Of a stretch of DNA of 64,000 nt, positions 8,701-15,880 are shown one piece after another. Source of the stretch: Mucilaginibacter galii (GTDB lineage Bacteria; Bacteroidota; Bacteroidia; Sphingobacteriales; Sphingobacteriaceae); the NCBI RefSeq assembly GCF_014635825.1, contig NZ_BMDO01000015.1, forward strand, positions 1 through 64,000, in the 5' to 3' direction. The translations under genes were made by a program, and so were the position numbers. The notes under the pieces are model-generated. The model was given only the letters and a program-made list of their open reading frames with translations, was not told the origin of the DNA and made no database searches. Every line of letters begins with the position of its first letter. Positions within the stretch are counted from its first letter, which is position 1.

Positions 8701-9803
8701 GTTCCATCGCTACAGACACGTCGTTGGCAGATAACCGCGTTTCGGTAGTAATTATGGAAGCTAATACGGGAGATGTACTGACGTCGGCCGTATACCCTTT
8801 ACCCCCGGTACATAACTGGGAACAACTGACCATGAGCAATGCCGAACAAAATCAGCTGGCTTCGTGGATGACGACTTCTGATCTTGGTTTTACTTATGCC
8901 ACGCAACCCGGGTCAACGGCTAAAGTGCTTACTTCTTTGGCGGCCTTCAACAAGTTGGGCATGGCTGCAGAAGGTAAGCGTTACACCGTAAGCATGGCTG
9001 AGCGGATACGTACCAAAGGTTTGGAACCCGACGAAACCGGCGTGATTAGCATGGAGCGCGCCATCGTAAAATCTAACAACGTATACTTTATTAAACTGGC
9101 CAACCAAGAGCATTTGCAGGAAGATATGGCCACTTTATATCTTAAAACTGGGATGTTCTTGCATGGTGTGGGTGGTTACTATTATGGCCGCCGCAACGAG
9201 AATGCAGCGCAGGAAGAAAAATGGCGCGAGCTTTGGCGCAAAACCGAGTTTAATACCAAGCCACGTTACAACCCTAACAATGTACATAAAACGCGTGCTA
9301 AAGGCATATCGGGTATGGCTTGGGGTCAGGGCGAGTTAATTGCCACACCTGCCTCCGTGGCACGTTTAGTTTCGGGGGTAGCCAATAATGGCACTTTGCT
9401 TAACAACCGCTATGTGCTTAAAGTAAGCAAAACCAAACAACCCGTTAAAGACGGCATCAAACTGGCTAACAGCCCTCAATACGCTGCACTGCTCCGTCAG
9501 TATATGATAGAGCAAAGCGCTCCTAAAGCTTATACTTTGGGTATAGCCGTAGCAGGTAAAACGGGTACGCCCGAGCGAATCTGGAAAAAGCAGCAGATCA
9601 ACGATGGGTGGTATGTGTTTTTTGCGCCAAAAGCTAAAGGCGGCGGTAACATGGTGGTATGCGTTCGTATAGAAGCTACTAAAGGTTCGTCCGATGCAGT
9701 GAAGCTGGCGGGTAAGCACATTATACCTTTCCTGTTAAATAAAGGCTACATTAAGAGCATTGATAACAAACAAGTAAATAACGAAGCGGTTAATGTGGAG
9801 TAA
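5709..9803 (+). CDS. RodA/FtsW (SEDS) glycosyltransferase fused to class B penicillin-binding protein
   Basis: A 1364-residue protein that joins in one chain the two peptidoglycan synthase halves that are normally separate. Order: TM anchor (about 15-37); a ~270-residue outer region with a carboxypeptidase-regulatory-like beta module near 165-255 (SIDGKILNREQQPVAGV, then DADGAYKFQNLPDG); a ten-TM SEDS polymerase (about 317-762) with FQPSEIVKY (454-462) and the EAHTD motif (657-661) whose Asp661 matches the catalytic Asp of RodA; another TM (about 780-798); a class B PBP start motif LYDRNGTLLA (841-850); and a transpeptidase domain with SxxK (Ser1069-Lys1072), SNN (1122-1124) and KTGT (1284-1287). 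All key residues are present, so it should both polymerise and cross-link glycan strands. It overlaps the PP2C gene by 14 nt. In mycobacteria rodA and pbpA are adjacent separate genes in the equivalent place. Confidence 0.93.
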   Translation: MEPNKPVPAGRGKERLFLLLVTIIFALLFYRLYTVIQLRFADVEKRLQDGTIVNLNSKDPANQLRRLLEKGYYFDDKRDVDLIETTVANQIGVGQKVDNIGELNKRKYYIDADEAFVKGGKSFKSRVAASRSLLGYTGADSLRFIQEKRNPPALQSVTDLAIGSHSIDGKILNREQQPVAGVLLRLEMILPQDSIINDEPTEDLKTITKTGNGFTQTFLPDSAGKRRLQSLTAYARTDADGAYKFQNLPDGKAFKVLPLQPGYQFGTSQGVQELDGDASFTFHQSPHTIRLLSTRDFNILKKEKSLIIRTPQQFNQWYWIIAGSFLGGFLLIHILLSWKFSAADQLILPVIMMLVGLSFLTLLSLQDPLRDRFLAKDTLVYLCIGLAGTFAMLLFNTRKFTTDFWLYRMLVFKNVRSAANGWPWVVLAVVLLALTITFGTGPEGSGVKVNLFGFQPSEIVKYLIILFLAGFFAANEKLISEYASWTKRWSFFSFALIAILLTLMLFLLLGDLGPAMVVCFTFITLFSFSRGDFGFMALAVVIYVIASWIFKNVWLSALITAGIVALLMFFQRRQLSESAIMVLVIMAAFLTIDQIPYLDKAFPGPVQRLIDRKAIWQDAWNNEVYGGDQVANGLWAMSSGGVSGQGIGEGFAKTIPEAHTDMILPSMGEEFGWTGIVCIFMLFLLYLHRSILIGRRTGTPFLFYLCAGIGISTFVQFLLIAGGSTGALPLSGVSLPFQSYGGSSLVANLLASGFLLSASLVKGTPVQMAYISKQQDRNLVPALMAACLGILLLTVNVSRYLFNNKKWVVQPSLVADKSGARMFSYNPRIAILMNRLQAGDLYDRNGTLLATSKPETVRKQKAKLIKAGIADYNLDSAMHKRLDRYYPFDEQTFFWTGDANTGVFSGSSNGYFAEYEHAAELRGFELPATSYNTTANRYREDRFLARGVKEMTVVKKDYSALAPLLLAGINSPEVETFRNRNRDVQLTVDAGLQTSIQRSIATDTSLADNRVSVVIMEANTGDVLTSAVYPLPPVHNWEQLTMSNAEQNQLASWMTTSDLGFTYATQPGSTAKVLTSLAAFNKLGMAAEGKRYTVSMAERIRTKGLEPDETGVISMERAIVKSNNVYFIKLANQEHLQEDMATLYLKTGMFLHGVGGYYYGRRNENAAQEEKWRELWRKTEFNTKPRYNPNNVHKTRAKGISGMAWGQGELIATPASVARLVSGVANNGTLLNNRYVLKVSKTKQPVKDGIKLANSPQYAALLRQYMIEQSAPKAYTLGIAVAGKTGTPERIWKKQQINDGWYVFFAPKAKGGGNMVVCVRIEATKGSSDAVKLAGKHIIPFLLNKGYIKSIDNKQVNNEAVNVE

Positions 9804-9839
9804 ACACTAAAAACAGCTACTAACGATATTATAATAGCC

Positions 9840-10628
9840 ATGTTCAATTTTTTCAAAAGTAATGCCGACGAACGCCCAACTGATGTAAAGGGTGTACGTT
9901 ATGCATTACTGCAATTTATTAAACAAGAACTGCAAAAAGCCGAAGGCGGAGAGGGCAGCAACATTAAAGGACTGAGCCTTTTTCTGACCTGCGATGCCAA
10001 AGATCAAACCATGTATGAGGCTGCTGTATATACCGATGAACCAAATGTGTTTAAAGAGGAAATACAAAAGATAGCCGATGATTATGCTTTGGCCTTGCCA
10101 GATAGCTGGAACCTGGATGTGCTGTTTTCGCAAGATGTGCCGGCCGAGGCTATTAAGGCAGGTAATGTAAATGCAGCTTTCTTCATTAAAACCAATAAGC
10201 ATTTTATAAAGCAAAAGGCCACGGCGTATATCATTATTCTGAATGGTGAGGCTGATAAGGAACAATATGAAATTACATCGGAAAGTGGTAAGATCAATAT
10301 TGGCCGGGATAAAAAGGCGCAGGCCGATGATGGCTTTTTTCGTACTAACCATATCGCTTTCCCATCAGATAGTGCCAATGCGGCCAATAAATATGTAAGC
10401 CGTTCACATGCCCATTTGGAATGGAATAATGACAGTGCACACTTTATGATCTTTGCTGATGAAGGCGGCGTACCTCCACGTAATAAGATCAAGATCAAAG
10501 TGGAGGCAACTGAAGATATGGCTAAGCTGCACTCCACAGAAATTGGCCACCCGTTAAATGAAGGCGACCAGATCATTATTGGCGAATCTGCCGTATTGCA
10601 GTTCAGTTACCAGCCTTTAAGTTCATGA
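9840..10628 (+). CDS. FHA-domain protein
   Basis: A 262-residue cytoplasmic protein. The N-terminal ~125 residues form an unrecognised alpha/beta domain. Residues ~140-258 are a forkhead-associated domain that binds phospho-threonine peptides: the core motifs are INIGRD (152-157, Arg156), SRSHAHL (187-193), an Asn-containing loop RNKIKIK (214-220) and a closing LNEGDQIIIG strand pair. Unlike the protein at 3211, the pThr-contacting Gly-Arg and Ser-x-x-His are all kept, so it is the likely pThr reader of the cluster. It starts 36 nt after the RodA-PBP fusion and its stop overlaps the start of kinase 2 by 4 nt (ATGA), so the two are translationally coupled. It probably docks phosphorylated kinase or synthase tails (inference). 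Confidence 0.88.
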   Translation: MFNFFKSNADERPTDVKGVRYALLQFIKQELQKAEGGEGSNIKGLSLFLTCDAKDQTMYEAAVYTDEPNVFKEEIQKIADDYALALPDSWNLDVLFSQDVPAEAIKAGNVNAAFFIKTNKHFIKQKATAYIIILNGEADKEQYEITSESGKINIGRDKKAQADDGFFRTNHIAFPSDSANAANKYVSRSHAHLEWNNDSAHFMIFADEGGVPPRNKIKIKVEATEDMAKLHSTEIGHPLNEGDQIIIGESAVLQFSYQPLSS

Positions 10629-12034
10629 GTAAAGTATTTACCATAGCGGAAGGACTGGAAAACTTGGGTGCATTGCGCACAGGTGGGCAAGGTTCGGTGT
10701 ATAAAGGTAGGCGTACGGGTACCGTTTATACGGCTATTAAAATGTTGCCAACTCCCATTTATGATGAAAGTGAAGAGGATAAAAACTACCGGAACTTTCA
10801 AAATGAGGTAGCCAAGCTTCAAAAGGTTAACGAGCAGCCTAATCCTAACGTAGTTAAAATTTTAAGTTCGGGCGTTACCGAGAGTGGATCCTTCCCTTAT
10901 ATCGAGATGGAATACATTGAGGGTCCCGACTTATGCGAACTGCTCCAGCCACCTCATGAAAAGATATTCACCATAAAAGAGCTCATTAAACTGGCCGATC
11001 AGTTAGCCGGAGCACTGGCGCATTGTCACAAAGTAGGCGTTAAGCATGGCGATATTAAAAGCAACAACGTTAAATATAATATTCATACTGGCAATTATGT
11101 ATTGCTTGATTTTGGGCTGGCCATTTTAACAGATGAGCAACGCCGCAGTAGTATACGTCATGCAGGTGCCATAGAGTTTATGGCACCTGAACAGCACGAG
11201 GGACAAATGCTGCCACAAACTGATGTTTACAGTTTTGGCATCATCTTATACGAACTGCTTACAGGGCAGGTACCTTTTCCGCTGAATGGTAACGGAGAAA
11301 CCGGCCGTAATAATGTAATGCTGGCACACATAGAAACCGAAGTGCCCGATGCCTTAGCTAAACGTAAAGAGAATTTACCTGCAACATGGTTAGAGGAAAA
11401 GCAGCATCAGGAATTGAATGTACCAGGCTGGTTGTTACATATCATTAATAAATGTCTTGAAAAAATACCCGAGAACCGTTATACTAACGGCATGGTGCTA
11501 CAGGAAGCTATAGTGAACGGCAGTATTGCTAATAATGATAGGCATAATCAAGCCTTCTCAACCGCCAATTCATTGGAAGTTGATAATGAGCGTCTTCAAG
11601 CGCAGATTCTACAATACCAGCAGGCCGATGCCGAGCAACAAAAGCAGCTCTCGGCTTTACAATCATTAGCTATAGAAACCGGCAGCACGTTTAATTCAAC
11701 TAAAGGTACTTTTGAGCGCAACCGCCGCATGGTGTATGTGCCTAAAGGATTATTTATAGGATTGGCTTCAGTAGCAGGTTTGTTCATGGCTTTGTTCGCC
11801 TATTCCTTTTTTAATAAAGAGGATGCACCCATGGTTGCTTCAAGCAGTTTAACCACGTTGAATAAGCCTTACAAATCACCTTATATTTACATTAAGCCCT
11901 ACCACGTAAATAAGATAATTGCCACACCTAAGCCGGTAGCATTAAAAGATACTGGAGTTAATACCCATAAACCATTGGGTAAGGCGAAAGGCAGATTCAA
12001 AAAGAAACGTAAGAAGTTCTTAGGCATATTTTAA
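10625..12034 (+). CDS. Membrane Ser/Thr protein kinase (Hanks type), copy 2
   Basis: A 469-residue paralogue of the kinase at 1769 and the last gene of the cluster. Catalytic residues have the same numbering: GGQGSV (20-25), Lys39, Glu61, HGDIKSNN (141-148), DFG (162-164) and APE (187-189). After the kinase domain come a coiled-coil-like segment (about 317-350), a TM helix (about 374-396) and a ~70-residue outer tail. That tail differs completely from copy 1 and ends in a strongly basic stretch (GRFKKKRKKF), which could touch anionic envelope polymers. The shared kinase domains with divergent outer tails suggest two inputs feeding one set of substrates. The gene ends 6 nt from the convergent MFS gene, with no terminator visible between them. 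Confidence 0.92.
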   Translation: MSKVFTIAEGLENLGALRTGGQGSVYKGRRTGTVYTAIKMLPTPIYDESEEDKNYRNFQNEVAKLQKVNEQPNPNVVKILSSGVTESGSFPYIEMEYIEGPDLCELLQPPHEKIFTIKELIKLADQLAGALAHCHKVGVKHGDIKSNNVKYNIHTGNYVLLDFGLAILTDEQRRSSIRHAGAIEFMAPEQHEGQMLPQTDVYSFGIILYELLTGQVPFPLNGNGETGRNNVMLAHIETEVPDALAKRKENLPATWLEEKQHQELNVPGWLLHIINKCLEKIPENRYTNGMVLQEAIVNGSIANNDRHNQAFSTANSLEVDNERLQAQILQYQQADAEQQKQLSALQSLAIETGSTFNSTKGTFERNRRMVYVPKGLFIGLASVAGLFMALFAYSFFNKEDAPMVASSSLTTLNKPYKSPYIYIKPYHVNKIIATPKPVALKDTGVNTHKPLGKAKGRFKKKRKKFLGIF

Positions 12035-12040
12035 CCAAAT

Positions 12041-13546
12041 CTATGCCGACTTTTTATAGGCTGTTGCGGTATGATTTGCCTTGAACAGTTTAATTACTTG
12101 TCGCCTTACGGCCAGCGTTGGTGAGTACAAATTGTTGGTAGCCTCGCGACCTATGTTTCGGCGCAATTTATTGCGGAAAGTGGCCCGCATATGGATCACT
12201 ACCCTGGCGCGATGCGTTTCGCCCTGCTCTTTTACTTTGGCTAAAAGTCTTAAAGATAGCATGGCCAGTATGCCGCCAATAATGAAGAAGTAGTTCCAGC
12301 CTTGTAAATTAAGTAGGTTGATAGTCATATGTTTACTTCCGGTTAGCTGGATGTTCCAGGCCAGGGTATTGCCCGCAAAAAAGTCGGCCATTAAGCCACC
12401 CATCATGGGGGCAATGGTGGAAAATAAAGCCACAAACATGTTTTTGGCCGACAGGTAAACAATGGCTTCCTTTTTAGGTGCCAGTTTGATGCCTATATTG
12501 CTCAAAGCCAAGTTAATACCAGCGGTTGATAAACCACTAACCACATGAATAATAAACAACATAACCAGCGTGGTAACACCCGATGCAGGCATAGCCGTGA
12601 AGGCAAACGCCAGTATGCAGGTGATATACAGCGGCGCACAAATGCTGATAATAGTTTTGTTGCTAAACCTGTCAGAATACTTACCCCACAATTTTAACGA
12701 GGCAATGCTGCTCAACTGGCTAATAATACCCAGGCCGATAACGTAAGATAAAGGCAGGCCGATGGTCTTCATCATGAAAACGGCAAAGAACGGTGTAGCC
12801 AGGTTCAGCGCAAAAGCCCATAAGGAGTTAAAAGCCAGTAGATTTCTAAAGTTTTTGTTTTTAAGCGATTTGCTGAAAAGTTTGAACACCTTGTCGTCCA
12901 TAGGAGTAGGTTTGGGCTCGGGCGTTTTCAGTAACAGGAAAACGCTCATCATACCTAACACGCCGCCAGCCAAAAATAAGGTGGTGTAAGCGGTAATTTC
13001 CTGAGAGGGGTAGTGGGTTTTAACATAATCCAAACACAGGGCGGTAGCCAGGCTTAATGTTACATTGAGGGTTTGAGCCATGCGGCTGCGGTGCGAAAAA
13101 AAGCTGCCGAGGCGCTCACCAGGGATCAAATCTTTCATCCAGGAGTTCCAGCTGGCACCGGCTATATCGCCAAAAATATGCTGAAAGAACAAGAGGATCA
13201 ATAATACCTGTATGGTAGTAGTGCCGCTGAACAGTAAAGGCATAATGCCAATAGCGATCAAGGGCAGGCGCGCCAGTAGGTTGAAAACCGAGGTAATTAA
13301 CTTACGGTTATTGAATTTTTGCACCAGCCAGATAGAGGCCAGTTGAAAGATGGTGGTAAAGGTGGGCAACGCAGCCAGCATACCCAACTGGAAGTTGCTG
13401 GCACCCATATGGATAGCCATAGCGGTTAAGAAAGTGCCGCTGGTAAATACCACCATGGCTTCGGCCGAAAGGCCATCGGCAATAACTAATTTTAATCCTG
13501 AATTTAAATCGGTGTTTGTAATATGTTCGGATGGGCGAATATTCAT
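12041..13546 (-). CDS. MFS transporter
   Basis: An integral membrane protein of the major facilitator superfamily, 501 residues from the chosen start, with about 12 hydrophobic segments. It begins with a 15-residue polar stretch and TM1 (LVIADGLSAEAMVVFTSG). The loop after TM2 reads WLVQKFNNRKL, in the place of MFS motif A. A ~60-residue basic C-terminal tail (RRNIGREATNNL, QVIKLFKANH) is longer than usual. The frame stays open to an ATG at 13657, but the extra 37 residues are basic and unlike a transporter start, so the ATG at 13546 is preferred. The substrate is unknown. It faces the kinase operon tail to tail. Confidence 0.8.
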   Translation of the reverse strand: MNIRPSEHITNTDLNSGLKLVIADGLSAEAMVVFTSGTFLTAMAIHMGASNFQLGMLAALPTFTTIFQLASIWLVQKFNNRKLITSVFNLLARLPLIAIGIMPLLFSGTTTIQVLLILLFFQHIFGDIAGASWNSWMKDLIPGERLGSFFSHRSRMAQTLNVTLSLATALCLDYVKTHYPSQEITAYTTLFLAGGVLGMMSVFLLLKTPEPKPTPMDDKVFKLFSKSLKNKNFRNLLAFNSLWAFALNLATPFFAVFMMKTIGLPLSYVIGLGIISQLSSIASLKLWGKYSDRFSNKTIISICAPLYITCILAFAFTAMPASGVTTLVMLFIIHVVSGLSTAGINLALSNIGIKLAPKKEAIVYLSAKNMFVALFSTIAPMMGGLMADFFAGNTLAWNIQLTGSKHMTINLLNLQGWNYFFIIGGILAMLSLRLLAKVKEQGETHRARVVIHMRATFRNKLRRNIGREATNNLYSPTLAVRRQVIKLFKANHTATAYKKSA

Positions 13547-14025
13547 AGCATAAAGCACCCGCACAGCAGGGCCGTTTCTTTGTTGTTTAATAAATAGCTT
13601 AATTAGAGGGTAACAGGCTATTAACCTGATTCTTATAAACTGCAAATTAGCTGCCATACTATGCGGCGCTAACTGTAAAGTATAAATAATTGATTTTTAG
13701 TTAATTAATCTACAATTAATAGGAGGCTAATCTGTCAGTACTTCAAAAAACGTGGAACGATGCAGAATATTTTTCCGCAGTTTGTGGAGTGTTACGCCAC
13801 ACTTTTACAGATTGGAAACGAGTTTACCCTGAGTTTTAGGAGTAGATTATTTTACATATAACCGCAATATTTCGTCAGAAAAGTAGGTTTTTCTACAGAT
13901 AATGACATCAAGGTTTTCAAACAGCATTTTTATCGAAACCAATCATTAGCGCACATAAAAATAACCGGCCCGAAAACAGTTTTAACTCCCCGGGCCGGTT
14001 TTCAATGATGTAGTCTTGAAGTTTA
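13547..14025. other. Intergenic region between MFS gene and Rieske remnant
   Basis: About 480 bp, AT-rich, with no convincing ORF beyond the doubtful N-terminal extension of the MFS frame. It should hold the promoter of the leftward MFS gene, though I see no clean TAnnTTTG element on that strand. The only firm element is the terminator at 13963-14000. A weak TGTGG/CCACA hairpin lies near 13783. Confidence 0.5.
13963..14000 (-). terminator. Strong GC-rich terminator downstream of the Rieske remnant
   Basis: AACCGGCCCG (13963-13972) pairs perfectly with CGGGCCGGTT (13991-14000). Read on the minus strand it is followed by TATTTTTAT, so it should stop transcription of the leftward Rieske frame. 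It has fewer T residues on the plus strand. Confidence 0.8.
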
Positions 14026-14286
14026 CTAAACGTCTATCTTCGCCAGTCCCTTGGTGGCCGGACCTGTGATCACTTCGCCGTTAATATCATAACGGGCACC
14101 GTGGCAGGGGCAGTCCCAGCTTTTTTCTTCACCGTTCCAACTTACAATACATCCTGCATGGGTACATGTAGGGCTTAGTGTATGCAGGGTGCCGGCATCG
14201 TCGCGGTAGGCAGCTACCTTCTTACCTTCAAATTTCACTACTTCACCGGTGCCGGGCTGTAGTCCTTTTAAGAAATCTACTTTTTC
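14026..14286 (-). pseudogene. Truncated gene: C-terminal Rieske [2Fe-2S] domain of an FAD oxidoreductase
   Basis: The frame encodes a full Rieske cluster domain: CTHAGC and CPCHGARYD supply the two Cys and two His ligands, followed by GPATKGL. The upstream part (VDFLKGLQPGTGEVV) is homologous-looking and in frame but has no ATG. The first usable start, a GTG at 14238, falls inside the domain, and an in-frame stop sits at 14374-14376. Such domains normally form the C-terminus of ~500-residue FAD-dependent (DAO-type) oxidoreductases. The FAD part is absent and the divergent ADH gene starts only 150 nt away, so this looks like a 5'-deleted remnant that kept its terminator. Alternatively it is a stand-alone small Rieske protein starting at GTG. 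Confidence 0.7.
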
Positions 14287-14292
14287 AATCGA

Positions 14293-14323
14293 AAGACTCC
14301 TGCGGTTTCGCTTTAAGAGTCTT
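14293..14323. repeat. Short inverted repeat at the Rieske truncation point
   Basis: AAGACTC (14293-14299) is mirrored by GAGTCTT (14317-14323). It lies where recognisable Rieske coding sequence ends, so it could mark a deletion or insertion scar. It is short enough to be chance. Confidence 0.35.
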
Positions 14324-14432
14324 AGGATTGATAAGTTTTTAAGAAAATATTTAATTATAAAAACCAGCGCTTGTTATCTGCGTTAAAAATATGTCTAAAC
14401 AATTAATATTTAGCTTAATCTGATTATAACTT

Positions 14433-15596
14433 ATGAAAGCAGCAGTTTTTCACAAACCGGGAGATATCAGCGTAGATACCGTTGACGATCCAAAGATTGA
14501 GGAAGCAAATGATGTGATCCTCAAAGTGACTTCGACGGCTATTTGCGGCTCCGATCTGCATATTCTCGACGGCGGCATACCACAAACCAAAGACATGATC
14601 ATGGGGCATGAGTTTATGGGCATTGTAGAGGAGGTAGGCCCATCGGTTCGTAACCTGAAAAGGGGCGACCGGGTAGTAGTGCCGTTCCCCATAGCCTGCG
14701 GACATTGCTTTTTTTGCACCCATGGTGCTTCGCCGCATTGTGAAAACTCCAACCATGAACATTATGGTCCCGAAAGTGATTTGTTAGATAATAAGGGTGG
14801 GGCTTTGTATGGCTATACCGATTTGTACGGAGGTTACTCCGGCGGACAAGCCGAGTACGTGCGCGTGCCTTATGCCGATGTTAGTCCGCGTATAGTACCC
14901 GATAACATGACGGATGAACAAGTGCTCTTCCTGACCGATATTTTCCCTACCGGATGGTCGGCCATTGACTGGGCGCAACTGAAGGGTGGAGAAGTGGTAG
15001 CCATTTTTGGTTCGGGCCCTGTTGGGCTGATGGCTCAAAAAGCAGCCTGGATAAACGGTGCCAGTCGTGTAATAGCCATTGACCCGGTAAATTACCGTTT
15101 AAAGAAAGCCAAAGAAGCCAATAAGGTAGAGACTTTGAACCCAAACGAGGTAGATGTGGTAGCCGCTATCCGCGAAATGACAGGCGGTCGCGGTGCCGAT
15201 GTTTGTGTGGATGCCGTAGGTTTCGAGGCAGAACGCTCATTCCTGGATAAAGTGAAGGCTACGCTCAACTTCGAAAAAGGTACGATGAAAGTGCTTGAGA
15301 TGTGCTTTGAAGCCGTACGCCGCAGTGGTACTGTAACTGTAGTAGGTGTTTATGGTACGCCTTTCGATAATTTCCCTGTACACCGCATGTTTGATAAAGG
15401 TATTACCATTAAACAAGGACAGGCACCGGTGCTTAACTATATTGATCATCTAATTGACCTCGTAAAGCAGGAGCGTGTAGTGTTGGATGATATTATTTCA
15501 CACAAACTACCACTGAGCGAAGCAACCCATGCCTATAACATCTTTAAAAATAAGGAAGATGATTGCGTGAAGGTAGTGCTGAAACCGTGGGGGTAA
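14433..15596 (+). CDS. Zinc-dependent alcohol dehydrogenase
   Basis: A 387-residue medium-chain dehydrogenase. Catalytic zinc ligands are Cys38 (TAICGSD) and His59/Glu60 (MGHEF). Structural zinc ligands are Cys89, Cys92, Cys95 and Cys103 in the expected C-x2-C-x2-C-x7-C pattern. The NAD-binding Rossmann motif is GSGPVGLMAQ. Length and the insertion around residues 104-130 resemble the glutathione-independent formaldehyde dehydrogenase / threonine dehydrogenase-like branch, so it should oxidise an alcohol or a hydrated aldehyde with NAD(P)+. The exact substrate is uncertain. It is divergent from the Rieske remnant and followed by a GC-rich palindrome that may end its transcript. Confidence 0.88.
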   Translation: MKAAVFHKPGDISVDTVDDPKIEEANDVILKVTSTAICGSDLHILDGGIPQTKDMIMGHEFMGIVEEVGPSVRNLKRGDRVVVPFPIACGHCFFCTHGASPHCENSNHEHYGPESDLLDNKGGALYGYTDLYGGYSGGQAEYVRVPYADVSPRIVPDNMTDEQVLFLTDIFPTGWSAIDWAQLKGGEVVAIFGSGPVGLMAQKAAWINGASRVIAIDPVNYRLKKAKEANKVETLNPNEVDVVAAIREMTGGRGADVCVDAVGFEAERSFLDKVKATLNFEKGTMKVLEMCFEAVRRSGTVTVVGVYGTPFDNFPVHRMFDKGITIKQGQAPVLNYIDHLIDLVKQERVVLDDIISHKLPLSEATHAYNIFKNKEDDCVKVVLKPWG

Positions 15597-15597
15597 A

Positions 15598-15632
15598 CCC
15601 CTCCCAACCCTCCTTAAAGGGGAGGGCTTTTG
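15598..15632 (+). repeat. CCCTCC/GGAGGG palindromic repeat, left copy
   Basis: CCCCTCCCAACCCTCC followed by TTAAAG and GGGAGGGCTTTT. It folds locally (CCCTCC with GGAGGG, then a T run), so it can act as the ADH terminator. Its outer arm recurs inverted at 15846-15862. Confidence 0.7.
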
Positions 15633-15707
15633 AATAGGAAATTTAAATAACACTAATAACATGAAGTTTATCCCAAGTCTTTTCCACAAGGCTATTTTAA
15701 AAGAAAT

Positions 15708-15791
15708 GTCAATGCGAGGAGCGATAGCGACGTGACAACCGCAAGGATGCAATATAAACGCGTGCGATTGCCACACTACACTCGCAATGAC
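15708..15791. repeat. REP-like palindrome (GTCATTGCGAGG family)
   Basis: Starts GTCAATGCGAGGAGCGATAG and ends CTCGCAATGAC, with GTGACAACC and a GATTGCCAC arm inside. It is nearly the same at both ends as the copy at 46430-46518. It is nested inside the CCCTCC inverted pair between the ADH and SDR genes. Confidence 0.75.
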
Positions 15792-15820
15792 ATGAATTAT
15801 ATTATAGCTTATGAAAATAA

Positions 15821-15868
15821 GGCTTTTAAAGCCCTCCCTCCCGGGGGAGGGTTTGGGAGGGGCTTCTT
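15821..15868 (-). repeat. CCCTCC/GGAGGG palindromic repeat, right (inverted) copy
   Basis: AAAGCCCTCCCTCCCGGG, then GGAGGGTTTGGGAGGGG (15846-15862) and CTTCTT. The outer arm is the reverse complement of the arm at 15598-15613 with one extra T, making a ~265-bp structure with inverted ends. Confidence 0.7.
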
Positions 15869-15880
15869 AATTATCAAACC

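Noticed and set aside
9906..10576. Leftward frames of 148 and 164 residues across the FHA gene
   Set aside because: Both lie antisense to a well-supported FHA protein, with Cys/Leu/Ile-rich shadow-type composition.
1769..12034. Type VI secretion-type PpkA/PppA/Fha module
   Set aside because: No Tss genes are present, and the cluster contains a peptidoglycan synthase, which points to cell-wall control instead.
13547..13657. 37-residue N-terminal extension of the leftward MFS protein
   Set aside because: The added residues are basic, unlike a transporter start, and precede a good ATG. The possibility is noted in the feature.
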